From contig OZ253454.1 in the NCBI GenBank assembly GCA_965261475.1, positions 186,001 through 250,000 of the forward strand: a stretch of DNA of 64,000 bases, read 5' to 3'. The notes below the pieces were generated by a model. The model had not been told where the DNA came from, did not search any database, and saw only the letters and a list, made by a program, of their open reading frames with translations. A program made the position numbers and the translations under genes. Each line of letters opens with the position of its first letter. Positions within the stretch are counted from its first letter, which is position 1. Below are positions 1 through 8,997 of the stretch, one piece after another. Source of the DNA: G965261475 sp965261475 [NCBI: bacterium]. GTDB taxonomy: Bacteria; SAR324; XYD2-FULL-50-16.

Positions 1-2
1 AC

Positions 3-1349
3 TTAATAGGTATGTACTGGATGGCTAATTTGAGTTATTTTTACTTCGGTTTTGCTATTCCCTTTAATTATCTTTTTTTATTTTTCTTCGCCGTCATAGC
101 TTCCAATTTTATCGCTTTAATTTTTTTATTTTTTCAATTTTTAAAAAATAATATTCCTATCTCAGAGCTTTTTATTTTTCCTATTTGCTTTGTATTTTTG
201 TCATTCAACAATCCTCTAACTTTTCATATAGCTTTTGGTAGCTCACAGATGGCATTTACAAGTGCTATACAAGCCATCGAATTTACTGGGATTGAAGGAC
301 TAAGTTTGCTACTAGCTTTTTTTAATATCTTTATTTATAAATTGATCACTCATAGTAAGACTATTAACAAAGCAAGTTGGTTATTTTTGCTCATAATTTT
401 TTGTCTTTGGTTTGCTTACGGTTTTTATGCTCAACAAAAATGGCAAACTATTTATAGTAGTTGGAAGACAAAAAAAATAGCTATTGTGCAACCAAACCGC
501 ACAGCTAGTTTGTTTCGCTCAGCAGATTTAGAATTTGATAAAAATTACCCTCTAGAATTTAAATTGATGCAAACTATTTTAGAAAAAAAACCTGTATTAA
601 CTATTTGGCCCGAAGGGCATACTTATCAATATCAACAATTTTCTGCTGTGAGGCAAGGGTTTCGTAAGTGGGTCAGTGATTTTAATACTCATCTGCTTTT
701 TATAGATAATCATTATTTATCAAAGGGAGTTTATAATTCTATGTTTTGGCTCAACAACAAAGGTTATCTCAAAGATATTTATCATAAACGTACGCTAGTA
801 CCTTTTGGCGAATACCTACCGCTACAAAAGTATTATAAAAATTTTTTACCTAAAATAGGAGTTACTCTTGGTCGTTTTCAGCAAGGCATAAAACCAAAAA
901 CATTTTTAATAGCAAAGATGAGGGTCACTCCTTTGATATGTTACGAATCTATTGCTCCGTACACTGCTGCGGAAAATATTAGTGGTATGAGCAAAGGAAA
1001 AATTTTTGTTGTAGCTACCAATAATGAGTGGTATCGCTCTCAGCTCCAAGTTACTGCTCACAGTATGATTTCTAATCTTCGTGCTGTAGAAAATAGAGTG
1101 CCTATGATTCATGTTATCAATAATGGTTATTCTTCTGTTACTATGCCAGATGGTAAAGTGATTTTTAAGACACCTTATTTGGAGAGTGGTGCTTGGGTGA
1201 TAGATTTGCCTTATAGCGAGGAATCAGGAGGTAGTTTTTACTCTCAGCATTACCGTTTACTTGAGTATTTGACTACTATTGTTGTTGGTATTTTCTTGCT
1301 ATTGTGTATTTTGCAAGTAAAATTTAGAGCTCCAAAGCAAACTCAATAA
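3..1349 (+). CDS. lnt: Apolipoprotein N-acyltransferase, 5' end outside the window
   Basis: This inner-membrane enzyme adds the third acyl chain to the N-terminal cysteine of lipoproteins. The N-terminal half is a run of hydrophobic membrane segments. The C-terminal half is a nitrilase-like domain holding the triad. Counting from the ATG at 12, these are Glu201 (IWPEGH), Lys259 (YHKRTLVPFGE) and Cys310 (PLICYES). A last hydrophobic segment lies near residues 421-436. The frame is open to the left edge, and the first residues align with a point roughly 70-80 residues into E. coli Lnt, so the ATG at 12 is probably internal and the gene starts upstream of the window. Its 3' end overlaps the convergent ispA by 26 bases. 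Confidence 0.93.
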   Translation, partial: LIGMYWMANLSYFYFGFAIPFNYLFLFFFAVIASNFIALIFLFFQFLKNNIPISELFIFPICFVFLSFNNPLTFHIAFGSSQMAFTSAIQAIEFTGIEGLSLLLAFFNIFIYKLITHSKTINKASWLFLLIIFCLWFAYGFYAQQKWQTIYSSWKTKKIAIVQPNRTASLFRSADLEFDKNYPLEFKLMQTILEKKPVLTIWPEGHTYQYQQFSAVRQGFRKWVSDFNTHLLFIDNHYLSKGVYNSMFWLNNKGYLKDIYHKRTLVPFGEYLPLQKYYKNFLPKIGVTLGRFQQGIKPKTFLIAKMRVTPLICYESIAPYTAAENISGMSKGKIFVVATNNEWYRSQLQVTAHSMISNLRAVENRVPMIHVINNGYSSVTMPDGKVIFKTPYLESGAWVIDLPYSEESGGSFYSQHYRLLEYLTTIVVGIFLLLCILQVKFRAPKQTQ

Positions 1350-2172
1350 CTTCACACAACTGTGTTGTCTTAAAAGGCAATGATTCTATTAGTTGTTGTA
1401 TTTTTTTTTTTTTACTAGATAAAATATTTGTTGCTTCTTTTACTCCTAATAAAGAGCTAAAGGTAATGACATTTTTTGCTGGGTTTATTTGCTTTCTTTC
1501 ACTATTTGCATCTAGTATATCATCTTTAATTTGGTAGCAAGTACCAGTTAAAGTACCAAGTTCTTTCAAGGTTTCTTTATTTTTTAACTCTGCTAGAATT
1601 GCAGGTATTTCAAAGCAACTTTGAAAAAGATACGCAGTTTTTCTTTTTTCCATAGTATGTAAATAATCATAACTAGCTTGTTTATTTGCAAACTTCTCAG
1701 GGACATTAATATCTAGAAACTGTCCTGCTAACATCATTTTTGCGTGGTAGGTCATTGTTTTTGTTGCTGCTAAAACTACTCTACTAGCAAAAGCAGAATG
1801 AGAGTGATTGAAAATAATTGCAAAGGCTTCTGTTAGTAGTGCATCTCCCGTGAGTATAGCATTGGCTTCTCCAAATTTTTTATGATTACTTGGTTTGTCT
1901 CTGCGGTAGTCATCATCATCCATACAAGGTAAATCATCGTGCACTAAGGCATAAGAATGGATACATTCTGTAGCAGCAGCAAAAGGTAAAATCTCTTGAG
2001 AGTTTCTTTGTAAGGCTTGCCATAAGACAAGGTAAAATAGAGGTCTTAACCTTTTTCCTCCATCTAAAACAGAGTAGGAGATAGCTTGTTCAAAAAGTCT
2101 AGGGTAGCATGTTTTTTGAAAATTTTTAGCTAGGAATGTTTCAAAAATTTCTAATAAATAATCAAACTTCAT
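1324..2172 (-). CDS. ispA: Polyprenyl (farnesyl/geranylgeranyl) diphosphate synthase
   Basis: This soluble prenyltransferase condenses dimethylallyl/geranyl diphosphate with isopentenyl diphosphate to make the C15-C20 precursors of quinones and undecaprenyl phosphate. Visible motifs are GGKRLRP (residues 38-44), the first aspartate-rich motif DDLPCMDDDD (79-88) with the two extra residues typical of bacterial FPP synthases, GQ (150-151), KT (178-179) and the second motif DDILD (217-221). At 282 residues it is a little short of the usual ~300. The C-terminus carries a KKKK run coded by a 13-base homopolymer. It is convergent with lnt and overlaps its end. Confidence 0.92.
   Translation of the reverse strand: MKFDYLLEIFETFLAKNFQKTCYPRLFEQAISYSVLDGGKRLRPLFYLVLWQALQRNSQEILPFAAATECIHSYALVHDDLPCMDDDDYRRDKPSNHKKFGEANAILTGDALLTEAFAIIFNHSHSAFASRVVLAATKTMTYHAKMMLAGQFLDINVPEKFANKQASYDYLHTMEKRKTAYLFQSCFEIPAILAELKNKETLKELGTLTGTCYQIKDDILDANSERKQINPAKNVITFSSLLGVKEATNILSSKKKKIQQLIESLPFKTTQLCEVIEFALEL
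1401..1413. repeat. 13-base T homopolymer inside ispA
   Basis: Thirteen consecutive T (A on the coding strand) encode most of a lysine run near the C-terminus of the prenyl synthase, about 30 residues before its stop. Tracts this long are prone to replication or transcriptional slippage, and a one-base change would alter the last ~25 residues downstream of the second aspartate motif. Confidence 0.9.
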
Positions 2173-2319
2173 TTTAGTAAAATGTTACTTAACTTAAGTA
2201 GAATTTTTGCATAATGTTTACCTAAACTAGACACATTGGTATTTTGCTAGCTATCTTGATTTGTGTTTTCGTTATGCCTTTAGTGTAGTATTATTTTAAG
2301 TAATTTATGCGATTTTCTT

Positions 2320-3381
2320 CTATACTTCTTTGGAGATAATTCCTCCTCCTAGCAATCTATTTTTTTGATAAAAGACAGCTCCTTGTCCTGCACTAACATC
2401 ATTGATGGGTTCTTGGAATTCTACTTTTAAATTTTTTCCATCTAAAAATAAGCGAGATTTATTTTCTTGTGATTGATAGCGAATTTTTGTCCAAACATCT
2501 ATAGTCTCTTTAGGTGCTTTGCCACTCACAAAGTGACAATCTTCTACTTGGAAAGATTGTTTAAATCTTTTTTCTGTATAACCAACAATTAATCTATTGC
2601 GGGTGTAGTCCTTACGTATGACAAACAAAGGTTTTTCAGCAGCAATACCCAAACCGCGTCGTTGCCCGATAGTATAAGCCATCAAACCTTGATGTTTGCC
2701 TAATATTTCTCCTTGAGTGTTTACTACTTCTCCAACCTTCATTTGTGTTTTTGCGTGTCTTTGAAGGAAGCCTTTGACACCATCTTTGCCTAAGAAACAC
2801 AAATCTTGACTATCTTTTTTTTGAAAAACAGGAAAATTCATTTTTTTAGCAATTGCTCTTACTTGTGTTTTTAGTAAACTGCCTAGTGGAAAGAGGCTGT
2901 GTGTGAGTTGTTTTTGTCCTAATCTGTGCAGCATATAACTTTGATCTTTGCTTTTGTCTTTGGCTTTAAAAAGTTGGAATTCTCCCATTTTTTTTTGCAA
3001 TCGAACATAATGCCCGGTTGCTAAATAGTTTGCATCTAGTTTTAGTGCTTCTGCTAATAATTGTCCAAATCTCACCTTTTGGTTACAAAAAAAACAAGGA
3101 TTAGGTGTATATCCTTGCACGGAGCTATCAATAAAATAATTTACAATTTTTTCCTTAAAAAAATCTTGATAATCTCTAATGTAAAAAGGAATATTTAGAA
3201 TTCCTGCAATTTCACGGGCGTCGTTTATTGCTTGCGAAGAACAGCATTTGTTGATAACCTTGTCCTCAGACCAAATCTGAAGCATGATACCTATGACTTG
3301 ATAGCCTTGTTCTTGGAGTAGGGCAGCAGCGACGGAACTATCTACTCCTCCGCTCATAGCAACAATAACTTTTTCTCTCAT
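2320..3381 (-). CDS. mnmA: tRNA-specific 2-thiouridylase MnmA
   Basis: MnmA thiolates U34 of tRNA-Lys, -Glu and -Gln using ATP and sulfur relayed from a desulfurase. The 353-residue protein opens with the PP-loop SGGVDSS (10-16). Its two catalytic cysteines are visible as Cys99 in NPCFFCN and Cys195 in SQDLCFLG. TATGHY-like (ATGHYVRL) and TIGQRRGLGI motifs are also present. I chose the ATG at 3381 because family members begin a few residues before the PP-loop. An in-frame ATG at 3423 would add 14 unconserved residues and run into the divergent tgt. The start lies only 8 bases from the tgt start. Confidence 0.95.
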   Translation of the reverse strand: MREKVIVAMSGGVDSSVAAALLQEQGYQVIGIMLQIWSEDKVINKCCSSQAINDAREIAGILNIPFYIRDYQDFFKEKIVNYFIDSSVQGYTPNPCFFCNQKVRFGQLLAEALKLDANYLATGHYVRLQKKMGEFQLFKAKDKSKDQSYMLHRLGQKQLTHSLFPLGSLLKTQVRAIAKKMNFPVFQKKDSQDLCFLGKDGVKGFLQRHAKTQMKVGEVVNTQGEILGKHQGLMAYTIGQRRGLGIAAEKPLFVIRKDYTRNRLIVGYTEKRFKQSFQVEDCHFVSGKAPKETIDVWTKIRYQSQENKSRLFLDGKNLKVEFQEPINDVSAGQGAVFYQKNRLLGGGIISKEV

Positions 3382-3389
3382 TATTTTTT

Positions 3390-4502
3390 GTGAAAATTTA
3401 TACAAAATATCACCAACATGCACAAGCTAGAGCAGGTATTTTACAGCTCAATGGCAACCTTGTACCTACTCCAGTTTTTATGCCCGTAGGGACTCGTGCT
3501 AGTGTCAAAGCAATTACACCCCAAGATTTAATAGATATAGATTATTTTTTAATTCTAAGCAATAGCTACCATCTTTTTTTAAGACCAGGAGATGAGTTAA
3601 TTGCTAAGATGGGAGGTTTGCACAAGTTTATGGCTTGGAAGAGACTTATGCTCACCGATAGCGGAGGCTTTCAGGTTTTTTCTTTGCAAGCTACAAGAAA
3701 AATTACATTCAAGGGGGTAGAGTTTTGTAGTCATCTAGACGGAAGCAAGCATTTTTTAACACCAGAAAAAGTAGTACAAATACAACAAAATCTTGGATCA
3801 GATATTATGATGCCCCTAGATGAGTGCCTGCCATCTGAAACTAATTACGAAAAAACAGCTACTTCTATGGAATTGACATTGCAATGGGCTCAGAGATCTG
3901 TTACGCAAAAACAACAAACTCTAACTCAGAAGAATCAAGCTTTATTTGGTATTTTACAAGGAGGAATGTTTGAAGATTTAAGAAAAATTTGTTTAGAGAG
4001 ACTCCAAGACATTACTTTTGATGGTTATGCAATCGGAGGTTTAAGTGTAGGCGAGAGCAAGGAAGATATGTATCGTATTTTACAATTTATTACTCCTTTG
4101 ATGCCAATCAACAAACCTCGTTATTTAATGGGTGTCGGGCATCCGTTAGATATTTTAGAGGCAGTAAAAAATGGGATTGATATGTTTGATTCGGTGTTAC
4201 CAACTCGTAATGCTCGCAACGGATCTTTACTTACACAAAATGGCTGGCTTTCTATTAAAAGAAAAGAATTTGCTGAAGACCAGAGTCCGATTGATGCTAA
4301 TTGTGATTGTATGGTGTGTAAAACTTATACTAGGAGCTATCTTAGACATTTGTTTCAAGTTAAAGAATTGTTAAGTTTTCGGCTTAATAGTTATCATAAC
4401 CTATACTTTATGAATTATTTTATGCAACAAATTAGAAAAGCAATTTTTGCAGATCAATTTTTGGAATTTAAAAAAAAATTTGAACAAAATTTTAAAAAAT
4501 AA
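3390..4502 (+). CDS. tgt: Queuine/preQ1 tRNA-guanine transglycosylase
   Basis: Tgt exchanges guanine 34 of GUN-anticodon tRNAs for the queuosine precursor preQ1. Recognisable elements are VFMPVGT (residues 30-35), DSGGFQ with the general-acid Asp90, GGLSVGE (216-222), and the nucleophile Asp267 in FDSVLPTRNARNG. The zinc site is Cys305, Cys307, Cys310 and His336. The length of 370 is normal. The start is GTG; no ATG is available upstream of the conserved region and an in-frame TAA lies at 3366. It is head to head with mnmA, another tRNA anticodon-loop modification gene. Confidence 0.95.
   Translation: MKIYTKYHQHAQARAGILQLNGNLVPTPVFMPVGTRASVKAITPQDLIDIDYFLILSNSYHLFLRPGDELIAKMGGLHKFMAWKRLMLTDSGGFQVFSLQATRKITFKGVEFCSHLDGSKHFLTPEKVVQIQQNLGSDIMMPLDECLPSETNYEKTATSMELTLQWAQRSVTQKQQTLTQKNQALFGILQGGMFEDLRKICLERLQDITFDGYAIGGLSVGESKEDMYRILQFITPLMPINKPRYLMGVGHPLDILEAVKNGIDMFDSVLPTRNARNGSLLTQNGWLSIKRKEFAEDQSPIDANCDCMVCKTYTRSYLRHLFQVKELLSFRLNSYHNLYFMNYFMQQIRKAIFADQFLEFKKKFEQNFKK
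3397..3425 (-). promoter_or_regulatory. Possible mnmA promoter inside the first codons of tgt
   Basis: Reading leftward, TTGTGC (3425-3420) and TATAAA (3402-3397) are separated by 17 bases. The -10 matches five of six consensus bases; the -35 matches three. A start about seven bases on would leave a very short leader before the mnmA ATG. This is inferred from sequence only. Confidence 0.35.
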
Positions 4503-4693
4503 CAATACTATTGTGTTGTCAAAGTTATTATATTTTTTATCAGGCTTGCTCAGACATTACTATTTAGTAGTTAGCATGAAATAAATTGACATGCGATAAG
4601 CTAAAACTTTGCAAAAGATACTAAGATATATTAGCTTAATAACAAAGATTTTTGTTGGTTTGATTCTCGTTTAAACGTGTTGATTGTAAAAAA

Positions 4694-5671
4694 ATGAAAT
4701 TGTTGTTTTTTTTGGCGGTTTTTAGCGTTTGTATCCTTACTGCTGTTTTTGGCGAACAACTTATCAATGATGAGAAAAAAATAGGTAAAATAAATGGTAA
4801 AGACATTTATTTAAAGCAGCTCAAAGATGCAGAAATTCAAAAATTACTCTCAGAGCTTTATTTGCAGATTTTGACAAACTTTAGAGATAAATCTTTAGAA
4901 AATATAGATATTTTACTGCCTGCTATTTCTAATAAAAAGGTCAAAAAATTTTACGATGACAATCAATTACAAGAAAGAGGAAGCTTTGAAGACATAAGAG
5001 TACAGATTAAAACCTATATGATGCAAATTCTGCTAGAAAAAAAACGAGAAGCGGAATTTACTAAACTAGTAGCAGAAAAAAAAGTAAAGTTTTTATTAAC
5101 AGAACCAGATGCCTTACTTCTCAGGCTACCTATAGCAACAGCCTATTTACGAGGAAACCACGCAGCAAAGGTAATGCTGTTAGAATTTTCGGATTATCAA
5201 TGCCCTTTTTGCAAACAAAATCAACCTGTTATTAGCAGTTTAATTCAAAAATATAAAACCGAGGTTGTCTTTGGTTATCGCCATTTTCCCCTTTCTTTTC
5301 ATAAAGAAGCAAAAAAAGCAGCATTAGCAGTAGAATGTGCTAGAGAACAAGGAGAATTTGAGGCTTTTCATGTTTTGCTTTTTGCCGATAGTAATGATTT
5401 GAGCAATCAAAAACTTCTATCCTATGCGAAATCGGCAGGAATTAAAAAATCAGTGATTTTTAATGATTGTTTAAGTAGCAAAAAATACTCAAACTTACTC
5501 AAAAACGACGAACAAGCAGCGCTGGCATTAGGAATCAATGCTACTCCTAGCTATATTATTGGCAGAGTGATTGACAAAGGAATACTAGAAGGACAGTTAG
5601 TGGTAGGCGCTGTCTCTCAAAAAGAGTTAACAAAAATTATTCAAAAATATTTGCAAGCAGCTAGTTTGTAA
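4694..5671 (+). CDS. Exported DsbA-family thiol-disulfide oxidoreductase
   Basis: A signal peptide (residues 1 to about 20) directs the protein to the periplasm. A region of about 110 residues rich in charged helices follows, beginning GKINGKDIYLKQL and resembling the N-terminal part of SurA/PpiC-type chaperones. The C-terminal half (from about 150) is a DsbA-like thioredoxin domain with the redox motif CPFC (170-173) in FSDYQCPFC and the cis-proline loop NATPSY (Pro285). It probably forms or isomerises disulfides in exported proteins. The chaperone-like N-part is a similarity by eye. It stands alone, with about 190 bases free upstream. Confidence 0.82.
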   Translation: MKLLFFLAVFSVCILTAVFGEQLINDEKKIGKINGKDIYLKQLKDAEIQKLLSELYLQILTNFRDKSLENIDILLPAISNKKVKKFYDDNQLQERGSFEDIRVQIKTYMMQILLEKKREAEFTKLVAEKKVKFLLTEPDALLLRLPIATAYLRGNHAAKVMLLEFSDYQCPFCKQNQPVISSLIQKYKTEVVFGYRHFPLSFHKEAKKAALAVECAREQGEFEAFHVLLFADSNDLSNQKLLSYAKSAGIKKSVIFNDCLSSKKYSNLLKNDEQAALALGINATPSYIIGRVIDKGILEGQLVVGAVSQKELTKIIQKYLQAASL

Positions 5672-5745
5672 AGAACAATCATATTCCAATCAACTTAACA
5701 AGTAGCTACTAAAATATTTTACTAAAAACAAGGTAGGATAAAAAT

Positions 5746-6828
5746 ATGGCAAGAATCTTACTACATCTTGGAACTCCAAAAACCGCAACTACGTCTTTAC
5801 AAGTCTTATTTTTTAACTATCTACACAAACAAGGGCGTATTAACTACATAGGTAAACGCTCTGATTTTGCAAGTATCAAAACAGAATCCAAGCAAGAACA
5901 ATTATATCATCATATTTATAGAAAAGTTATTTATTCATTGCGTTTTGGTGACAATTTTGATAAAAATTTAGTAGAAAATAAACAAATAATTAATTCTATA
6001 ATAGATGAGCATAAAATCAATGTTATTAGTGATGAGAATATTTTTTTTGCTTTTGATAACGATATTTATGGCACTCAAGTTTTCAATTTAGAGTTAACTC
6101 AAAGATTGCAAACTTTATTTGCAGGGCATTTTGTCGAGGCTCTGTGTGTTTTTAGGAAACAAGCTGATTATCTATATTCTTGGTATGTCCATCATTACCC
6201 TGATAAATGGCACTATATTAAAAATCATGGTACGATTAAAAAATATTACAATGATATTAAATTGAGATTTGATAAACGTAGGAGCATGTTGTGTTATGCA
6301 GATATTATGCAACAATATAGCAAAGTATTTCATAGGGCTCATTGTCTTTTTTTTGAGGAATTGCTACAAGATAAATTTTCTTATTATCAAAAAATAGGTA
6401 AATTACTCAGGCTCACGATTACCTCAGCTGATATTCCAAAGTTTAAATTAAATACACAACAAAAAACTAAATACGGGTATATTACATCTCGTATTTTATT
6501 GCCAGATAGAGTAATTAGACATGGACATGCACCCCAAAACAACAGGTTTATTTTGCGTAAAATTGCTTTTTTTTGTCTTCGTGGTATCAGCAGAGTTTTT
6601 TTTAGATATAATATTTTTCTTACAAAACAGCAAAAAAAAAATATTTATGCCAGACTTATGGCTCTAGTTGACCTACCAATAAATTCGCCTTATAATCCTA
6701 AATTACACCCCTATTTTACTAAAAAGCAAAAACGCACAATTTTTGAGCTTTACAGAGCAAGTAACAAAAAACTTGTCACAGAAGGTTTTTGTAAGGAGCA
6801 AGATTTAAAAAAATACGGTTATTTATAA
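5746..6828 (+). CDS. Sulfotransferase-like protein, tandem copy 1
   Basis: The N-terminus carries HLGTPKTATTSLQ (residues 7-19), matching the 5'-phosphosulfate (PAPS) binding loop of sulfotransferase-fold proteins. A second element, VFRKQADYLYSWYV (near residues 130-145), resembles the 3'-phosphate-binding segment. Members transfer sulfate from PAPS to hydroxyls of sugars, lipids or proteins; the substrate here is unknown. The 360-residue protein has no signal peptide. Its C-terminal ~50 residues are almost identical in all three copies. A purine-rich AAGGTAGG precedes the ATG. It is the most diverged of the three but keeps the best P-loop. Confidence 0.68.
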   Translation: MARILLHLGTPKTATTSLQVLFFNYLHKQGRINYIGKRSDFASIKTESKQEQLYHHIYRKVIYSLRFGDNFDKNLVENKQIINSIIDEHKINVISDENIFFAFDNDIYGTQVFNLELTQRLQTLFAGHFVEALCVFRKQADYLYSWYVHHYPDKWHYIKNHGTIKKYYNDIKLRFDKRRSMLCYADIMQQYSKVFHRAHCLFFEELLQDKFSYYQKIGKLLRLTITSADIPKFKLNTQQKTKYGYITSRILLPDRVIRHGHAPQNNRFILRKIAFFCLRGISRVFFRYNIFLTKQQKKNIYARLMALVDLPINSPYNPKLHPYFTKKQKRTIFELYRASNKKLVTEGFCKEQDLKKYGYL

Positions 6829-6833
6829 AATCA

Positions 6834-7916
6834 ATGATGGCAAAAATTGTTTTACATATCGGAAGTCCAAAAACGGCTACTACTACTCTACAAAGAGTAT
6901 TTTTTCATCGTTTACACAGAAAAAACAATATTCACTACATTGGCAAAAGATCTGATTTATTGCACATTAAGCAAAGCTCTAAACAAGAGCTATATTATCA
7001 TAATATTTATGATAAAATTATGTATTCATTGCTTTGGGGAGCAGATTTTTCTAAAAGTTTGACAGCGCATGCTAGAGCTCTTAACTCTATTATAGATACT
7101 CATAAAATCAATGTTTTGAGCGAAGAAGCGCTTTTTCATAGAGATAAAATTCGTGGATTGATCCCTTTTTTAGAGCGCATCCAAAGATTGAAGGCGTTAT
7201 TAGCAGGTCATTCTGTAGAGGTTGTTTGTACTCTAAGAAAACAAACAGAATATTTGTACTCTAGGTATGTACAAAATTATGAAAGTCAATGGCATTATAT
7301 TAAGCACAACCATACTATAGAAACATACTATCACAATATTATCTCACAACTAGAAGAGAGAAAATTAATATTATACCATATAGATACGCTAAGGCAGTAT
7401 TGTCAGGCTTTTGGTAAGCTCCATTGTCTTTTTTTTGAGGAATTTCTACAAGATAAATTTTCTTATTATCAAAAAATAGGTAACTTACTCAGGCTCAAGA
7501 TTACCTCAGCTGATATTCCAAAGCGCAAGTTAAGAACGAAACAAAAAACAAGCAAAGGTTATGTTACCACTTATCGCAGTTTGCCCGGTTATATGGTCAA
7601 GAATAGAAAAGTGCCTGTGATTCTGAGTAGGTTAATTTTTGCCAAGCTTTGCTCTTTAGCACCTCGCGTCATAAGCAGGATTTTTTTGAGGTACAATATT
7701 TTTCTTACCAAAGATCAAAAAAACAAGTTGTATCAAAAACTTATCAAGAAGCTGCCACGTGTGCTACTCAATATTTTTTGTCGACCTATACTACACCCCT
7801 ATTTTACTAAAAAGCAAAAACGTACAATTTTTGAGCTTTGCAGAGCAAGCAACAAAAAACTTGCCACAGAAGGTTTTTGTAAAGAGCAAGATTTAAAAAA
7901 ATACGGTTATTTATAA
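6834..7916 (+). CDS. Sulfotransferase-like protein, tandem copy 2
   Basis: This is a paralogue of its neighbours, beginning five bases after copy 1. The phosphate loop is HIGSPKTATTTLQ (residues 8-20), and TLRKQTEYLYSRYV matches the presumed 3'-phosphate segment. A central block, FEEFLQDKFSYYQKIG, is shared by all copies. The junction sequence AAAATCAATGATGGCAAAAATT is repeated at the next boundary, showing that the units arose by tandem duplication of a gene plus its short spacer. It is closer to copy 3 than to copy 1, including a shared KVPV segment in the C-terminal third. Confidence 0.68.
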   Translation: MMAKIVLHIGSPKTATTTLQRVFFHRLHRKNNIHYIGKRSDLLHIKQSSKQELYYHNIYDKIMYSLLWGADFSKSLTAHARALNSIIDTHKINVLSEEALFHRDKIRGLIPFLERIQRLKALLAGHSVEVVCTLRKQTEYLYSRYVQNYESQWHYIKHNHTIETYYHNIISQLEERKLILYHIDTLRQYCQAFGKLHCLFFEEFLQDKFSYYQKIGNLLRLKITSADIPKRKLRTKQKTSKGYVTTYRSLPGYMVKNRKVPVILSRLIFAKLCSLAPRVISRIFLRYNIFLTKDQKNKLYQKLIKKLPRVLLNIFCRPILHPYFTKKQKRTIFELCRASNKKLATEGFCKEQDLKKYGYL

Positions 7917-7921
7917 AATCA

Positions 7922-8992
7922 ATGATGGCAAAAATTCTCTTACATATCGGAAGTCCAAAAACAGCTACTGTTACTCTCAGGAGTGTATTTTTTTACCGCT
8001 TACACCAACAAAAAAATATTAACTATATTGGAAAAAGGCCTGATGAAGTACTCATAAATCAAGAGCCATCCTATCATAATATTTATGATAAAATTATACG
8101 TCCATCTCTTCAGCGAGCAGATTTTTATCAAAATTTAACATCACATATCCAAACAATCAATTCTATTATAGATCAGCATAAAATTAATGTTATAAGTGAT
8201 GAGTTGTTTTTTAATAGAAATAATGACCAAGGCGTCTCTTTTTTAGAGCGTACCCAAAGATTGAAGGCGTTATTAGCAGAGCATTCTGTAGAGGTTTTTT
8301 GTACTCTAAGACAGCAAGCAGAACACTTGTACTCTAAGTATGTGCACTATTATAGAAATCAATGGCATTACATCAAGCATAAAGATACTATAGATAAATA
8401 TTATACTAGTCTTATCTCTCAGCCAAAAAATAGAAAACGGGTGTTGCACTACATAGATACGCTAAGGCAGTATCGTATAACATTTGGTAAGCTCCATTGT
8501 TTTTTTTTTGAGGAATTGCTACAAGATAAATTTTCTTATTATCAAAAAATAGGGAACTTACTCAGACTCAAGATTACCTCAGCTGATATTCCAAAGCTCA
8601 AGTTAAATACGAAACAAAAAACAAGCAAAGGCTATGTTACTACCGATCGCTTTTTTCCCGGTCATATGGCCAAGACTAGAAAAGTGCCTGTGGTTCTTAG
8701 TAGATTAATTTTTGCCAATCTTTGCTCTTTAGCACCTCACGTCATAAGCAGGATTTTTTTGAGGTATAATATTTTTCTTACCGGCGAGCAAAAAAACAAG
8801 TTGTATGACAAACTTACCAGTAAGAAATTTAAACATGTGCTACTCAATATTTTTTGTCGACCTACACTACACCCCTATTTTACTAAAAAGCAAAAACGCA
8901 CAATTTTTGAGCTTTGCAGAGCAAGCAACAAAAAACTTGCCACAGAAAGTTTTTGTAAAGAGCAAGATTTAAAAAAATACGGCTATTTATAA
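7922..8992 (+). CDS. Sulfotransferase-like protein, tandem copy 3
   Basis: This third paralogue has 356 residues. Its phosphate loop reads HIGSPKTATVTLR, so one of the threonines that contact the phosphate (Thr in copies 1 and 2) has become Val and the Gln has become Arg; activity may be reduced. The rest of the framework is intact and open, including FEELLQDKFSYYQKIG and the shared C-terminal segment ending KKYGYL. It starts five bases after copy 2 with the same ATGATGGCAAAAAT. The near-identical 3' ends suggest recent duplication or gene conversion. Confidence 0.66.
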   Translation: MMAKILLHIGSPKTATVTLRSVFFYRLHQQKNINYIGKRPDEVLINQEPSYHNIYDKIIRPSLQRADFYQNLTSHIQTINSIIDQHKINVISDELFFNRNNDQGVSFLERTQRLKALLAEHSVEVFCTLRQQAEHLYSKYVHYYRNQWHYIKHKDTIDKYYTSLISQPKNRKRVLHYIDTLRQYRITFGKLHCFFFEELLQDKFSYYQKIGNLLRLKITSADIPKLKLNTKQKTSKGYVTTDRFFPGHMAKTRKVPVVLSRLIFANLCSLAPHVISRIFLRYNIFLTGEQKNKLYDKLTSKKFKHVLLNIFCRPTLHPYFTKKQKRTIFELCRASNKKLATESFCKEQDLKKYGYL

Positions 8993-8997
8993 AATCA

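Noticed and set aside
4503-4693. Rho-independent terminator and promoter between tgt and the DsbA-like gene
   Set aside because: ACAATA/TATTGT is a short A+T stem without a following T-run, and TTGACA at 4586 has no matching -10 at 16-18 bases.
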